From: Alistipes provencensis
GTDB taxonomy: Bacteria; Bacteroidota; Bacteroidia; Bacteroidales; Rikenellaceae
NCBI RefSeq assembly: GCF_900083545.1
Contig: NZ_LT559262.1
Coordinates: 2,203,673-2,267,672 of the forward strand
Direction: 5' to 3'
DNA length: 64,000 nt
In this document: positions 10,433-18,612 of the stretch, one piece after another
How the letters are laid out: each line of letters opens with the position of its first letter
How positions within the stretch are numbered: the first letter of the stretch is position 1
Notes under the pieces: model-generated
Seen by the model: the letters and a program-made list of their open reading frames with translations, nothing else
Told to the model about the DNA's origin: nothing
Databases searched by the model: none
Program-made: the position numbers and the translations under genes

Positions 10433-10797
10433 TGGAACGGATTCTGATCGAAGGCGTAGTGGAGCACGGACGCCGGTTGGGACGTGAGCTGGGTTTTCCG
10501 ACGGCCAATCTGGCCGTTCCGGAGACGGTCACGGCCGCCGACGGGGTCTACCGTTCGCGGGCCGAGGTCGGGGGACGGACTTACGACGCCATGTCGAATC
10601 TGGGGAGCAACCCTTCGGTCGGAGGTACCGAACGGCGTCTGGAGACCCATATTTTCGATTTCGAAGGCGTACTGTACGGCCGACTGCTGCGCGTCGAACT
10701 GCTCGAAAAAATCCGCGACGAGCGCAAATTCGCTTCGATCGAGGAGCTTCGGGCGCAGATCGAACGGGACAAGGAATATATTTTAAAAAACAGATAG
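10432..10797 (+). CDS. Stand-alone riboflavin kinase domain protein
   Basis: The 121-aa protein is a complete riboflavin kinase (RFK) fold: [20 protein letters not shown] with the PTAN nucleotide-binding motif, [15 protein letters not shown], and [14 protein letters not shown] followed by a C-terminal helix. RFK phosphorylates riboflavin to FMN. Bacteria normally carry it fused behind an FAD synthetase domain in RibF, and that domain is absent here. It starts inside the stop codon of the preceding permease. Either this supplements a full RibF elsewhere or the two activities are split. I cannot tell from this window. Confidence 0.88.
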   Translation: MERILIEGVVEHGRRLGRELGFPTANLAVPETVTAADGVYRSRAEVGGRTYDAMSNLGSNPSVGGTERRLETHIFDFEGVLYGRLLRVELLEKIRDERKFASIEELRAQIERDKEYILKNR

Positions 10798-10801
10798 GAA
10801 T

Positions 10802-12211
10802 ATGTATTTGGATTTGACACTTCCCTACAAGGTCGCCGATATGTCGCTGGCCGAGTGGGGCCGCAAGGAGATCGAGATTTCCGAGCATGAAATGCCGGGC
10901 CTGATGGCCGTGCGCCGCAAATACGGCCCCCGGAAACCGCTGAAAGGCGTGCGGGTGATGGGTTCGCTGCACATGACCATCCAGACGGCCGTGCTGATTG
11001 AAACCCTCGTGGAGCTGGGCGCCGACGTGCGCTGGTGCTCGTGCAACATCTTCTCGACGCAGGACCACGCGGCAGCGGCCATCGCCGCCACGGGCGTTCC
11101 GGTCTTTGCGTGGAAGGGCGAGACACTGCCCGAATACTGGTGGTGTACAGCTATGGCGCTTTCGTTCCCCGGCGGCAAGGGTCCGCAACTGATCGTGGAC
11201 GACGGCGGCGACGCCACACTGCTGATCCACAAGGGCTATAAGGCCGAGAACGACGCCTCGACGCTCGATTACGAACCCTCGTCCTACGAGGAGGAGGTGA
11301 TCCTCGACACGCTGAAACGGATTCTCGCCGAGGACCCCGAAAAGTGGCACCGCACGGTAGCCGAGTGGAAGGGCGTGAGCGAGGAGACCACCACGGGCGT
11401 ACACCGCCTCTACCAGATGATGGAAGCGGGCGAACTGCTCGTTCCGGCCATCAACGTCAACGATTCGTGCACCAAGTCGAAGTTCGACAACCTCTACGGC
11501 TGCCGCGAATCGCTGGCCGACGGCATCAAGCGCGCCACGGACGTGATGATCGCCGGCAAGGTGGTGGTCGTGTGCGGTTACGGCGACGTGGGCAAGGGCT
11601 GCGCCCGTTCGATGCGCTCCTACGGCGCCCGGGTGATCGTTACGGAGATCGACCCCATCTGCGCCTTGCAGGCCGCGATGGAGGGCTTCGAGGTGAAGAC
11701 CGTGGAGAGTGCGCTCGCCGAGGGCAACATCTACGTCACCTGCACCGGCAACTGCGACATCATCACGCTGGAGCACATGGAGAAGATGCGCGATCAGGCC
11801 ATTGTCTGCAACATCGGGCACTTCGACAACGAGATACAGATGGCGCGCCTCGAGAAATCGGCGGCCGTGCGGATGAACATCAAACCGCAGGTCGACAAGT
11901 TCACCTTTCCCGACGGACATTCGATCTTCATTCTGGCCGAAGGCCGTCTGGTGAATCTCGGATGCGCCACGGGACACCCCTCGTTCGTGATGTCCAACTC
12001 CTTCACCAACCAGTGCCTCGCGCAGATGGAGCTGTGGCAGGAGAATCTCGAAATCGGTGTTTACCGCATTCCGAAGCATCTCGACGAGGAGGTCGCGCGC
12101 CTGCATCTGGACAATCTGGGTGTCGAACTGACGCATCTGACCCCCAAGCAGGCCGACTATATCGGGGTTCCCGAGGAGGGGCCCTACAAAGCCGACCACT
12201 ACCGCTATTGA
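10802..12211 (+). CDS. ahcY: Adenosylhomocysteinase (SAH hydrolase)
   Basis: The 469-aa cytosolic NAD-dependent enzyme splits S-adenosylhomocysteine to homocysteine and adenosine, clearing the by-product of methylation. Visible landmarks are [14 protein letters not shown] at the start, [16 protein letters not shown], the Rossmann motif [15 protein letters not shown], and the C-terminal KADHYRY ending. It is the last gene of the rsfS run and is followed at once by a strong terminator. Confidence 0.98.
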   Translation: MYLDLTLPYKVADMSLAEWGRKEIEISEHEMPGLMAVRRKYGPRKPLKGVRVMGSLHMTIQTAVLIETLVELGADVRWCSCNIFSTQDHAAAAIAATGVPVFAWKGETLPEYWWCTAMALSFPGGKGPQLIVDDGGDATLLIHKGYKAENDASTLDYEPSSYEEEVILDTLKRILAEDPEKWHRTVAEWKGVSEETTTGVHRLYQMMEAGELLVPAINVNDSCTKSKFDNLYGCRESLADGIKRATDVMIAGKVVVVCGYGDVGKGCARSMRSYGARVIVTEIDPICALQAAMEGFEVKTVESALAEGNIYVTCTGNCDIITLEHMEKMRDQAIVCNIGHFDNEIQMARLEKSAAVRMNIKPQVDKFTFPDGHSIFILAEGRLVNLGCATGHPSFVMSNSFTNQCLAQMELWQENLEIGVYRIPKHLDEEVARLHLDNLGVELTHLTPKQADYIGVPEEGPYKADHYRY

Positions 12212-12227
12212 TGCGTTACGGATAGTG

Positions 12228-12260
12228 AAAAAGGCCCCGGTTCTCGAACCGGGGCCTTTT
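12228..12260. terminator. Bidirectional intrinsic terminator
   Basis: A near-perfect 15-bp inverted repeat (aaaaggccccggttc pairing with gaaccggggcctttt) carries an A-run on one side and a T-run on the other. It serves ahcY (plus) and the convergent DUF456 gene (minus). Confidence 0.95.
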
Positions 12261-12267
12261 CGTATTC

Positions 12268-12780
12268 TTAGAAAGTCGCTGCGAACCAGCCCTTCAGAGC
12301 GGGCCATGTGTCGGCCGCGACGTGGATCAGCATGCCCACCGAAGCGGCGATCTTGATCCCCGTGCCGACGATGAACGAGAGGAACGACCCGAATCCTATG
12401 AGAAATGCCTTCGGCACGTCGCCGCGGTCGTTGAGCAGTTCGCCCAGCACGGCGCCCAGAAAGGGGCCGAGGAGGATGCCCACCGGCGGGAAAAGGAAGA
12501 ATCCCGCGAAGACGCCCACCGTGGCGCCGATGGCTCCCGCGCGCGAACCGCCGAACCGCCGGGTCATCCATGCCGGCAGGAAATAGTCGGCGATGCTTAC
12601 GGCGACGGTCACCCCGAGCCAGAGCCACAGCGCCGAGGCGCTCATCTGGGAGTAGGAGGTGAAATAGGCGCACAGCAGGCCCGCATAGCTCAGCACCACG
12701 CCCGGCAGGGCGGGCACGATGCAGCCGATGATGCCCAGTATCGAGAGCACGAAAGCGAACAGGGAGAGCGTAATGTCCAT
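12268..12780 (-). CDS. DUF456 family membrane protein
   Basis: The 170-aa hydrophobic protein begins MDITLSLFAFVLSILGIIGCIVPALPG, a pattern typical of DUF456, with about five membrane segments and glycine-rich turns (FPPVGILLGPFLGAVLGEL). No enzymatic residues are recognisable and the biological role of the family is unknown. It is a single gene between the ahcY terminator and the panCD terminator. Confidence 0.85.
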   Translation of the reverse strand: MDITLSLFAFVLSILGIIGCIVPALPGVVLSYAGLLCAYFTSYSQMSASALWLWLGVTVAVSIADYFLPAWMTRRFGGSRAGAIGATVGVFAGFFLFPPVGILLGPFLGAVLGELLNDRGDVPKAFLIGFGSFLSFIVGTGIKIAASVGMLIHVAADTWPALKGWFAATF

Positions 12781-12819
12781 CGAAAGCTGCTTAATAATCG
12801 CAAATATAACTTAAATATG

Positions 12820-12848
12820 AAAAAATCTCCCTTTTTCGGGGAGATTTT
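12820..12848 (-). terminator. Intrinsic terminator of the panC-panD operon
   Basis: On the minus strand aaatctccc pairs with gggagattt across a short loop, followed by a T-run, about 30 bp past the panD stop. Confidence 0.85.
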
Positions 12849-12875
12849 GTACTTTGTCGGGCCGGCCTGCGGATG

Positions 12876-13235
12876 TTACTCGACGAGCCGGTTGGTCGCC
12901 GTGTCGGGGAAGATGACCCACGGACGGAACTGCTTGGCGTCCTCGAAATCCATCAGCGCGTAGGAGGCGATGATGATGACGTCGCCCACCTGCACCTTGC
13001 GCGCCGCAGCCCCGTTGAGGCAGATCGAGCCGCTGCCGCGCTCGCCCTTGATGATGTAGGTTTCGAAACGCTCTCCGTTGTCGATGTCCATGATCTGGAC
13101 CTTCTCGCCTTCGATCATGTTGGCGGCTTCCATGAGCGCCTCGTCGATGGTGATGCTCCCCACGTAGTTCAGGTCGGCCTGTGTGACCGTTACGCGGTGA
13201 ATCTTCGATTTGATGACTTCAATCTGGAATTTCAT
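12876..13235 (-). CDS. panD: Aspartate 1-decarboxylase (pyruvoyl proenzyme)
   Basis: The 119-aa protein makes beta-alanine from aspartate for pantothenate and CoA synthesis. The self-processing site is visible as NYVGSITID, cleaving between Gly26 and Ser27. Lys-His-Arg (KIHRV) and the active-site [12 protein letters not shown] block are also present. It starts 1 bp after the panC stop, so the two genes form a tight operon that supplies both the beta-alanine and the condensing enzyme. Confidence 0.97.
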   Translation of the reverse strand: MKFQIEVIKSKIHRVTVTQADLNYVGSITIDEALMEAANMIEGEKVQIMDIDNGERFETYIIKGERGSGSICLNGAAARKVQVGDVIIIASYALMDFEDAKQFRPWVIFPDTATNRLVE

Positions 13236-13236
13236 T

Positions 13237-14073
13237 TTATCGGATTCGGATGTTGTCGATTAAACGAATGTCTCCCGCCTGTACGGCGATACAGCCCTGA
13301 ATGCGCTCCGAGGCCTCCCATGCCGGAACCTCCTGCATCGTCAGCGCATCGACCGACTGGTAGTAAATCACATTGAGCAGCGGATCGCTCTCTATTTCAG
13401 CCTTGACCCATGCCTTCAGCTCCGCGGGCGTCAGCTCGTGGGACTTCTCCACGGCCCGGCGCAGCACGGCGTAAATGTGCGGCGCGGCGGCACGGTGGGG
13501 TGCGTCGAGCAACTGGTTGCGCGAGGAGAGCGCCAGCCCGTCTTCGCCGCGGACGATCGGGCACTCCACGATCTCGACCGGCAGTTTCAACTGGGCCACC
13601 ATCGCCTTGATGACGGCGATCTGTTGGAAATCCTTCTCCCCGAAGTAGGCGCGCGCCGGGCGCACGATGTCGAACAGGCGGCTTACGACCTGCGCCACGC
13701 CGTTGAAATGGCCGGGACGCGTCGCGCCCTCCATCACCTTGTCGATCTGCCCGAAATCGAAAATCCGGGTATCCTCTTCGGGATAGATCTCTTCGACCGA
13801 CGGCATCAGCACCAAATCCGCTCCGGCCTCCTCCAGCAGTTTCCGGTCTGCCTCGGGGGTGCGGGGGTAGTGGCAGAGGTCGTTCTTGTCGTTGAACTGC
13901 GTGGGATTGACGAAAACGCTCACGACGACCGTGGCGTTCTCTTTCCGCGCACGCTCGACGAGCGAACGGTGCCCCGCATGCAGGGCGCCCATCGTGGGGA
14001 CGAAGCCGATGCCCGACTGCTCCGTCCGGTCCAACTCGGAGCGAAGCTCCTTGACGCTTGTAAATACTTTCAT
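13237..14073 (-). CDS. panC: Pantothenate synthetase
   Basis: The enzyme joins pantoate and beta-alanine with ATP. Motifs visible: [17 protein letters not shown] (HIGH-like), [14 protein letters not shown] and the KMSKS-like LSSRNQLL. The frame is open from an ATG at 14121, but a TACCTTTG promoter box lies between that codon and the ATG at 14073. The latter gives [14 protein letters not shown], a typical PanC N-terminus, so 278 aa is the better call. It is first in the panC-panD operon. Confidence 0.95.
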   Translation of the reverse strand: MKVFTSVKELRSELDRTEQSGIGFVPTMGALHAGHRSLVERARKENATVVVSVFVNPTQFNDKNDLCHYPRTPEADRKLLEEAGADLVLMPSVEEIYPEEDTRIFDFGQIDKVMEGATRPGHFNGVAQVVSRLFDIVRPARAYFGEKDFQQIAVIKAMVAQLKLPVEIVECPIVRGEDGLALSSRNQLLDAPHRAAAPHIYAVLRRAVEKSHELTPAELKAWVKAEIESDPLLNVIYYQSVDALTMQEVPAWEASERIQGCIAVQAGDIRLIDNIRIR

Positions 14074-14096
14074 CTCTTTTGAAACGAGTTGCGGGG

Positions 14097-14127
14097 CAAA
14101 GGTAGAAATTCCATCAGACATAACGAA
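14097..14127 (-). promoter_or_regulatory. Promoter of panC-panD
   Basis: A perfect minus-strand TACCTTTG (14104-14097) with a weak TTCG 19 bp upstream (14127-14124). It lies 23 bp before the ATG at 14073 and decides that start. Confidence 0.65.
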
Positions 14128-14160
14128 GGAAAATCGTAAAAAATAGTTCGGCGGCGTTTC

Positions 14161-14201
14161 GAAAAGGCGGTGGCGCGGAACGACAGCCGTTCCGCGCCAC
14201 C
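14161..14201 (-). terminator. Intrinsic terminator at the end of the PUL operon
   Basis: A perfect 13-bp stem (14169-14181 with 14189-14201) with a 7-nt loop is followed on the minus strand by GCCTTTTC. It lies 17 bp after the last PUL gene. Confidence 0.9.
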
Positions 14202-14217
14202 TTTATTGCGACTGTTT

Positions 14218-16041
14218 TTACAGCCCTGCGATGGGTACCCAGCCTGCGATGCTGCGCGACGATGTGGGGCAGATGGCGTCCTCGCCGCCTTGGCTGTCGA
14301 ACAGCACGAGGTTGACGAGAATCTCCCCCGATGCGAGGTCCAACTGCGAACGCGGCACGGCGACCTCGACCAGATAGCCGTTGTCCGTGTCGCTGCTGTC
14401 CGAGATCGTGCCGTCGTAGGCGGCCTGCACCGTGACGCCCATGTCGGTTTCGCGCCAGCCTCCGGCGTAGACGTCCGTACTTTTCAGGCCGCTGTGCGAC
14501 ACCTTGATGCGGCGGGCGGCAGAGGTGAGCCTGTCGCCCTCGTTGGCGGGCGAGAGCAGGATGTTCACATAGTCGTCGCGCGAGATGGCTTCGTCGAGCA
14601 CCTCTACGAGGAAATAGACGTTTTTGTCGTCGCACGAGCAGCGGAGCGTGGCCTGTGCCTGCGACTTCTCGCCGACGAACAGCGCGTCGTCGGTCGCCGC
14701 CCACTCCGCATTGCTGCCGTCGACGCTGACGCTCCGGCGGGTTGCCGTAATGCGGTGGTTGAGCTCGAAGCGGGCCAGTGCGATCGTGATGTCGCCGGAC
14801 TTTTCGCTGTTGCGCATCGCCGCGATCACCTCGTGGCCGCCGTTCAGCTCCATGCAGCCCCACGAACCCCTGCCCGGCAGGGCGACGAACGGTTCGCCGA
14901 ACGTGCGGGCTTCGGCGTCGCCGAGACGCATGTTCATGTGGCTCGAAAGTCCGTATGAAACAAGTGTTTCGCCCGACGGGAATTGCACGAGGAAAGGTGC
15001 CGCACCGTCGAAAAGGTTGCTCTGGCGGTCGGCAGGGCCCGTTTCGTCCCCTTCGAGGCGGGGCCACTGCCCCTCGTTGTCGGAATAGGCGAACGAGATG
15101 GCGTAGGAGGTGTTCCCGTTGACGCAGCTCACGGACGATTCCACTGCCGCAGCGAGCTTGTCGCTGTTGTTGAGGCGCACGACGACCGGCATCTGGTCGG
15201 TGTAGTAGGTGGCGCCCTTGTCGCTGTTGTACCAGTGCTGGCGGATGACCCGGTAAGGGGTTTGGTTGAGCCCCGGGGACCAAGTCACGCCGTTGTCCGT
15301 CGATACGACCATGGCTGTGCCGGAGTGTCCGCCGGAAATCCACTGCCGGCTTTCCGAAAAATAACATTGCAGTTCGCCCGAGGGGAGCTGGATCATGTGC
15401 GGCTCCCAGTTCAGACCGTGGTAGATCTCCTGCGGGGCGCTCCACGTCCTGCCGTTGTCCGTGCTGCGGAGCATGACGATGCCGTGGTCGTATTGGCACT
15501 CCTCGTACTTGACGCTCATGTTGGCCCGGTAGGAGGCGAAGGCCACGAGGTCGCCGTTCGACAGCACGATGGCGTTGGGGTTGGTGAAGACCCGCTTGTC
15601 GGGATTGCCGCGTGAATTGGTGATGACATAGCGCTCGAGAAACAGCCCCCGGCCGGTCCAGTTTTCCAGATCGGGACTCGTGGCATAATAGATGTCGAAG
15701 CCGTTCGCGTTCCCCTGACCGCCGTAATGGTTGAACAGGATGTAGGAACCGTCGGACAGCTTTTTGATGCGTGCGTAGTTCGGGTTGTCGTTGCCCGTGA
15801 CGTTCTGTCCGAGGTTGATGTAGCTGCGGTAGTTCATTTTGACCGACGATTGTGCGGTTACGTCGGCGTGGGAGTTGATCTCGTCTGCGCCCCGGTTCAG
15901 TTGTCCGATGGGTGTCAGGGTCAGTTCCTGCGGTTCGGAGGCTCCTCCCCGGTTCGGTCCGGGGGCGTCGTCCGAGTCGCTGCAGGCCAGTACGCCGAGA
16001 CTGAGCACCGTCAGGGCGAGTTTCGTGATGGTTTGTTTCAT
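14218..16041 (-). CDS. Asp-box (sialidase-like) lipoprotein with C-terminal CBM9-like domain
   Basis: The 607-aa protein has a lipoprotein signal (MKQTITKLALTVLSLGVLAC), so it is probably surface- or periplasm-anchored. Residues ~60-420 form a six-bladed propeller with at least two Asp-boxes (STDNGRTWSAP and STDNGVTWSPG). The last ~170 residues look like a CBM9/DOMON-like sugar-binding sandwich (VDGSNAEWAATDDALF at its start). Asp-box propellers include GH33 sialidases, but they also occur in many other glycosidases and binding proteins. I cannot identify the sialidase Arg triad with certainty, so the substrate is open. A paralog at 33013-34806 lacks a clear CBM9 block. This is the last gene of the PUL. 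Confidence 0.85.
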   Translation of the reverse strand: MKQTITKLALTVLSLGVLACSDSDDAPGPNRGGASEPQELTLTPIGQLNRGADEINSHADVTAQSSVKMNYRSYINLGQNVTGNDNPNYARIKKLSDGSYILFNHYGGQGNANGFDIYYATSPDLENWTGRGLFLERYVITNSRGNPDKRVFTNPNAIVLSNGDLVAFASYRANMSVKYEECQYDHGIVMLRSTDNGRTWSAPQEIYHGLNWEPHMIQLPSGELQCYFSESRQWISGGHSGTAMVVSTDNGVTWSPGLNQTPYRVIRQHWYNSDKGATYYTDQMPVVVRLNNSDKLAAAVESSVSCVNGNTSYAISFAYSDNEGQWPRLEGDETGPADRQSNLFDGAAPFLVQFPSGETLVSYGLSSHMNMRLGDAEARTFGEPFVALPGRGSWGCMELNGGHEVIAAMRNSEKSGDITIALARFELNHRITATRRSVSVDGSNAEWAATDDALFVGEKSQAQATLRCSCDDKNVYFLVEVLDEAISRDDYVNILLSPANEGDRLTSAARRIKVSHSGLKSTDVYAGGWRETDMGVTVQAAYDGTISDSSDTDNGYLVEVAVPRSQLDLASGEILVNLVLFDSQGGEDAICPTSSRSIAGWVPIAGL

Positions 16042-16068
16042 GATGTTCGGTTCATTGGGGTTCCGGGG

Positions 16069-17214
16069 CTATTTGGCGTAGAACCGGAACTCGGTGGTTG
16101 AATGATAGGTTTCGCCGGGACGGAGCACGGCCGACGGGTATTCGGGGTGGTTCGGCGAGTCGGGATAGTGGAGCGTTTCGAGCAGCATGCCGCCGAATTT
16201 CTCCACCGCCCGGCCGCCCTTGCCCACGACCTTCGGGGAGAAGAGCCGTCCGGTGTAGGTCAGCAGTCCGGGTTCCGTGGTCCGGAGTTCGATTCCGCGG
16301 CCGCTGCGCGGCTCCCACAGGTCGGCGGCCCGGGCCAGTTCGCCCGTCTGGCTGCGGAGCATCCAGCAGACCGAGAATCCGCGCATCGTGCGCAGGTGCT
16401 CGTTGGGGGTGTCGATGGCGTAATCAACGCGGTGAGGCTCCCGGAGGTCGAAGGGGGTGCCCTCCACAGGCTCCGACGGTCCCAGCGGCACGAAGCGCGC
16501 GTCGTTGGGCAGGTAGCGGTCCGCCTCGACCTGCATTATGTGATCCATCACATAACCGCCGTCGTCCACGCCCTTGAGGTTGAAGTAGGTGTGGTTCGAG
16601 AGGTTGACGACGGTCGGACGGTCGGTCGTGGCCGTGTACTCGGCCCGCCAGACGTTGTCCTTCGTGAACCAGTAGGTGACCGTGCAGGCGAGGTTGCCCG
16701 GATAGCCCTCCTCGCCGTCGGGGCTGAGACGCGTGAAGCGTACGCCCGCGCGGTCCGCCTCCACGAGCGGCTCGGCCTGCCACATCACCCGGTCGAAACC
16801 CTTGTCGCCGCCGTGCAGGTGGCCGGGGCATCCGGCCAGACGCTCGTTGGCGGTGAGCCGCACGGTGTCGCCGTCGAGCGGGAACGAGGCGTTGGCGATG
16901 CGGTTGCCGTAGCGGCCGATCAGGGCGCCGAAGAAGCGTTCGCTTCCGGTCTCGAAGTCGCGGATGTTGTCGTATCCCGGCACGATGTCGGCGATCATGC
17001 CGTTGCGGTCGGGAACGCAGATCCGCACCACGCGGCAGCCGTAGTCGATGACATCCATCGAGGCGCCGTTGCCGCTTTGGAGCCGGTAGAGGGTGACCTC
17101 TTCGCCGGACGAGAGCTGTCCGAACGGAATGCTCTCCACGGAGGGCGTGCCTGCGGTGCAGGCGGTCAGGACCGCCATTGCACCGCAAACAGCCGCAAGG
17201 ATGATTTGTTTCAT
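16069..17214 (-). CDS. galM: Aldose 1-epimerase (galactose mutarotase) lipoprotein
   Basis: The 381-aa product interconverts alpha and beta anomers of hexoses. Family landmarks are GCRVVRICVPDRNG, GRYGNRIANASF, NLSNHTYFNLKG with the catalytic His, and LLETLHYPDSPNHPEYPS with the catalytic Glu near the end. Unlike the cytosolic enzyme it carries a lipoprotein signal (MKQIILAAVCGAMAVLTAC), so it acts outside the cytoplasm on sugars released by the PUL. Its ATG overlaps the sulfatase TGA (ATGA), which implies coupled translation. Confidence 0.94.
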   Translation of the reverse strand: MKQIILAAVCGAMAVLTACTAGTPSVESIPFGQLSSGEEVTLYRLQSGNGASMDVIDYGCRVVRICVPDRNGMIADIVPGYDNIRDFETGSERFFGALIGRYGNRIANASFPLDGDTVRLTANERLAGCPGHLHGGDKGFDRVMWQAEPLVEADRAGVRFTRLSPDGEEGYPGNLACTVTYWFTKDNVWRAEYTATTDRPTVVNLSNHTYFNLKGVDDGGYVMDHIMQVEADRYLPNDARFVPLGPSEPVEGTPFDLREPHRVDYAIDTPNEHLRTMRGFSVCWMLRSQTGELARAADLWEPRSGRGIELRTTEPGLLTYTGRLFSPKVVGKGGRAVEKFGGMLLETLHYPDSPNHPEYPSAVLRPGETYHSTTEFRFYAK

Positions 17215-18599
17215 GGCCGGACGGTTTTTTGTGCGGGGCGGTTCGCCGGTTTGTTTTGTTCCGTATCGGCTCCGATGCCCGGATCGCCCTGCTCGTGCAT
17301 CCATTTCTTCAGCGCCCGGAACAGCCGGGCCTGTATGCGGGCATACTCCTTTTTACCGGCTAAGTTGGTCAGCTCCCATGGGTCGGCCTCCGTGTCGTAC
17401 AACTCGAACTCCGGACGATGGTACCACCGCCCGACGATGAATTTCGCATGTTCCGTGTCGGTCGCTTTCCACGATTTGAGCCACAGCTCGTTTTCCATGT
17501 TTTTGGCGATCATCCTCTGATCGGGGGTCAGGTTCCAGACCAGCCGGTAGCGGCCGTCGCCCGCTGCGCGGATGGGATAGGGAGGTCCCGACGGGTAGTT
17601 GTCGTGGAGGTGGAAGGCGTATTTGCGGTGACGGTCGCTGCGCCCTTCGAGGAGCGGCGCGATGCTGCGGCCGTCCATCTCGCGGCCGGGATTACCGCCT
17701 GCCAGCGCCACGAGCGTCGGCAGGATGTCTTCGTACTGCACGATGGCGTCGGTCGTGCGGCCCGGGCGGATATGGCCGTCCCAGCGGGCGATCATCGCCG
17801 CGTGCACCCCGGCGTTCCAGTTGGTCCACTTGGCGCCCGTGAGCTGCGTCCCCTGTTCCGAGAGGAAGATCACCAGCGTGTCGTCGAGCAGTTCCCGCTC
17901 CCGCAGTACCCGCACGACGTCGCCCACCTCCCGGTCGAGCAGGTCGATTTCGGACAGATAGGCCGCATAGCTTTTGCGCGTCTGCGGCGTATCGACGAAA
18001 TGGGGCGGCAGAACCAGTTTCCCGAGGTCGAATTTCGAAGGATCGCCGCCCGTCCACGGAACGTGCGGGTTGACCGAGGCCACTACCAGACAGAAGGGTT
18101 CTTCACGGTCGCGCGAAATGAACTCCTCGACCCCCTTCATCGTGTGCGAAGGGTCTTTCGTCAGGCAGTTGACCGCGAATCCGGGGACCCGTTCGAACGG
18201 GAAGGCCTCTTTCGGATGGATATGCCATTTCCCCGCCAGCCCCACCCGGTAGCCGAGCCGCGCAAGACGTACGGGCATGGTCTCGACCCCTTCGCGGATC
18301 GCGCTGAGGTTGTAGTGCCCGCCGTTGCGGATCGGATACATGCCCGTATAGAGGCAGTGGCGTGTGGGCACGCTCGTCGATACGGAATTCCATGCGTTCG
18401 TGAAGCGCATGCCTGCACGGGCCAGCGAGTCGATGTGCGGCGTGCGGTTGTTGACCGCACCGTAGCAGCCGATGTCGTACCAACTGCAATCGTCGGCGAG
18501 GATGACGACCATGTTGGGCCGCTTCTGGGCCGCGGCCTGCTGCCCGGTCAGGGCAGCGGCCGCGAAGCCTCCGAGCATCAGTGTTCGTTGAAGATTCAT
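17211..18599 (-). CDS. Ser-type S1 sulfatase, exported
   Basis: The 462-aa enzyme has a signal peptide (MNLQRTLMLGGFAAAALTG, cleavage near AAA/QKRP) and the alkaline-phosphatase-like sulfatase fold. Metal ligands are in ILADDCSW (Asp36, Asp37). The maturation motif is STSVPTRHCLYTG: the formylglycine residue is Ser76, so a radical-SAM anSME enzyme must mature it. Overall it resembles heparan N-sulfatase-type members more than arylsulfatases, but the exact subfamily and substrate are not determinable by eye. In a PUL it would remove sulfate from glycans such as mucin or glycosaminoglycan. Confidence 0.93.
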   Translation of the reverse strand: MNLQRTLMLGGFAAAALTGQQAAAQKRPNMVVILADDCSWYDIGCYGAVNNRTPHIDSLARAGMRFTNAWNSVSTSVPTRHCLYTGMYPIRNGGHYNLSAIREGVETMPVRLARLGYRVGLAGKWHIHPKEAFPFERVPGFAVNCLTKDPSHTMKGVEEFISRDREEPFCLVVASVNPHVPWTGGDPSKFDLGKLVLPPHFVDTPQTRKSYAAYLSEIDLLDREVGDVVRVLRERELLDDTLVIFLSEQGTQLTGAKWTNWNAGVHAAMIARWDGHIRPGRTTDAIVQYEDILPTLVALAGGNPGREMDGRSIAPLLEGRSDRHRKYAFHLHDNYPSGPPYPIRAAGDGRYRLVWNLTPDQRMIAKNMENELWLKSWKATDTEHAKFIVGRWYHRPEFELYDTEADPWELTNLAGKKEYARIQARLFRALKKWMHEQGDPGIGADTEQNKPANRPAQKTVRP

Positions 18600-18612
18600 T
18601 TTTGCAGTCCGT

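Noticed and set aside
14218..16041. Naming the Asp-box lipoprotein a sialidase
   Set aside because: Asp-boxes are shared by many propeller enzymes and the catalytic Arg triad could not be assigned by eye.
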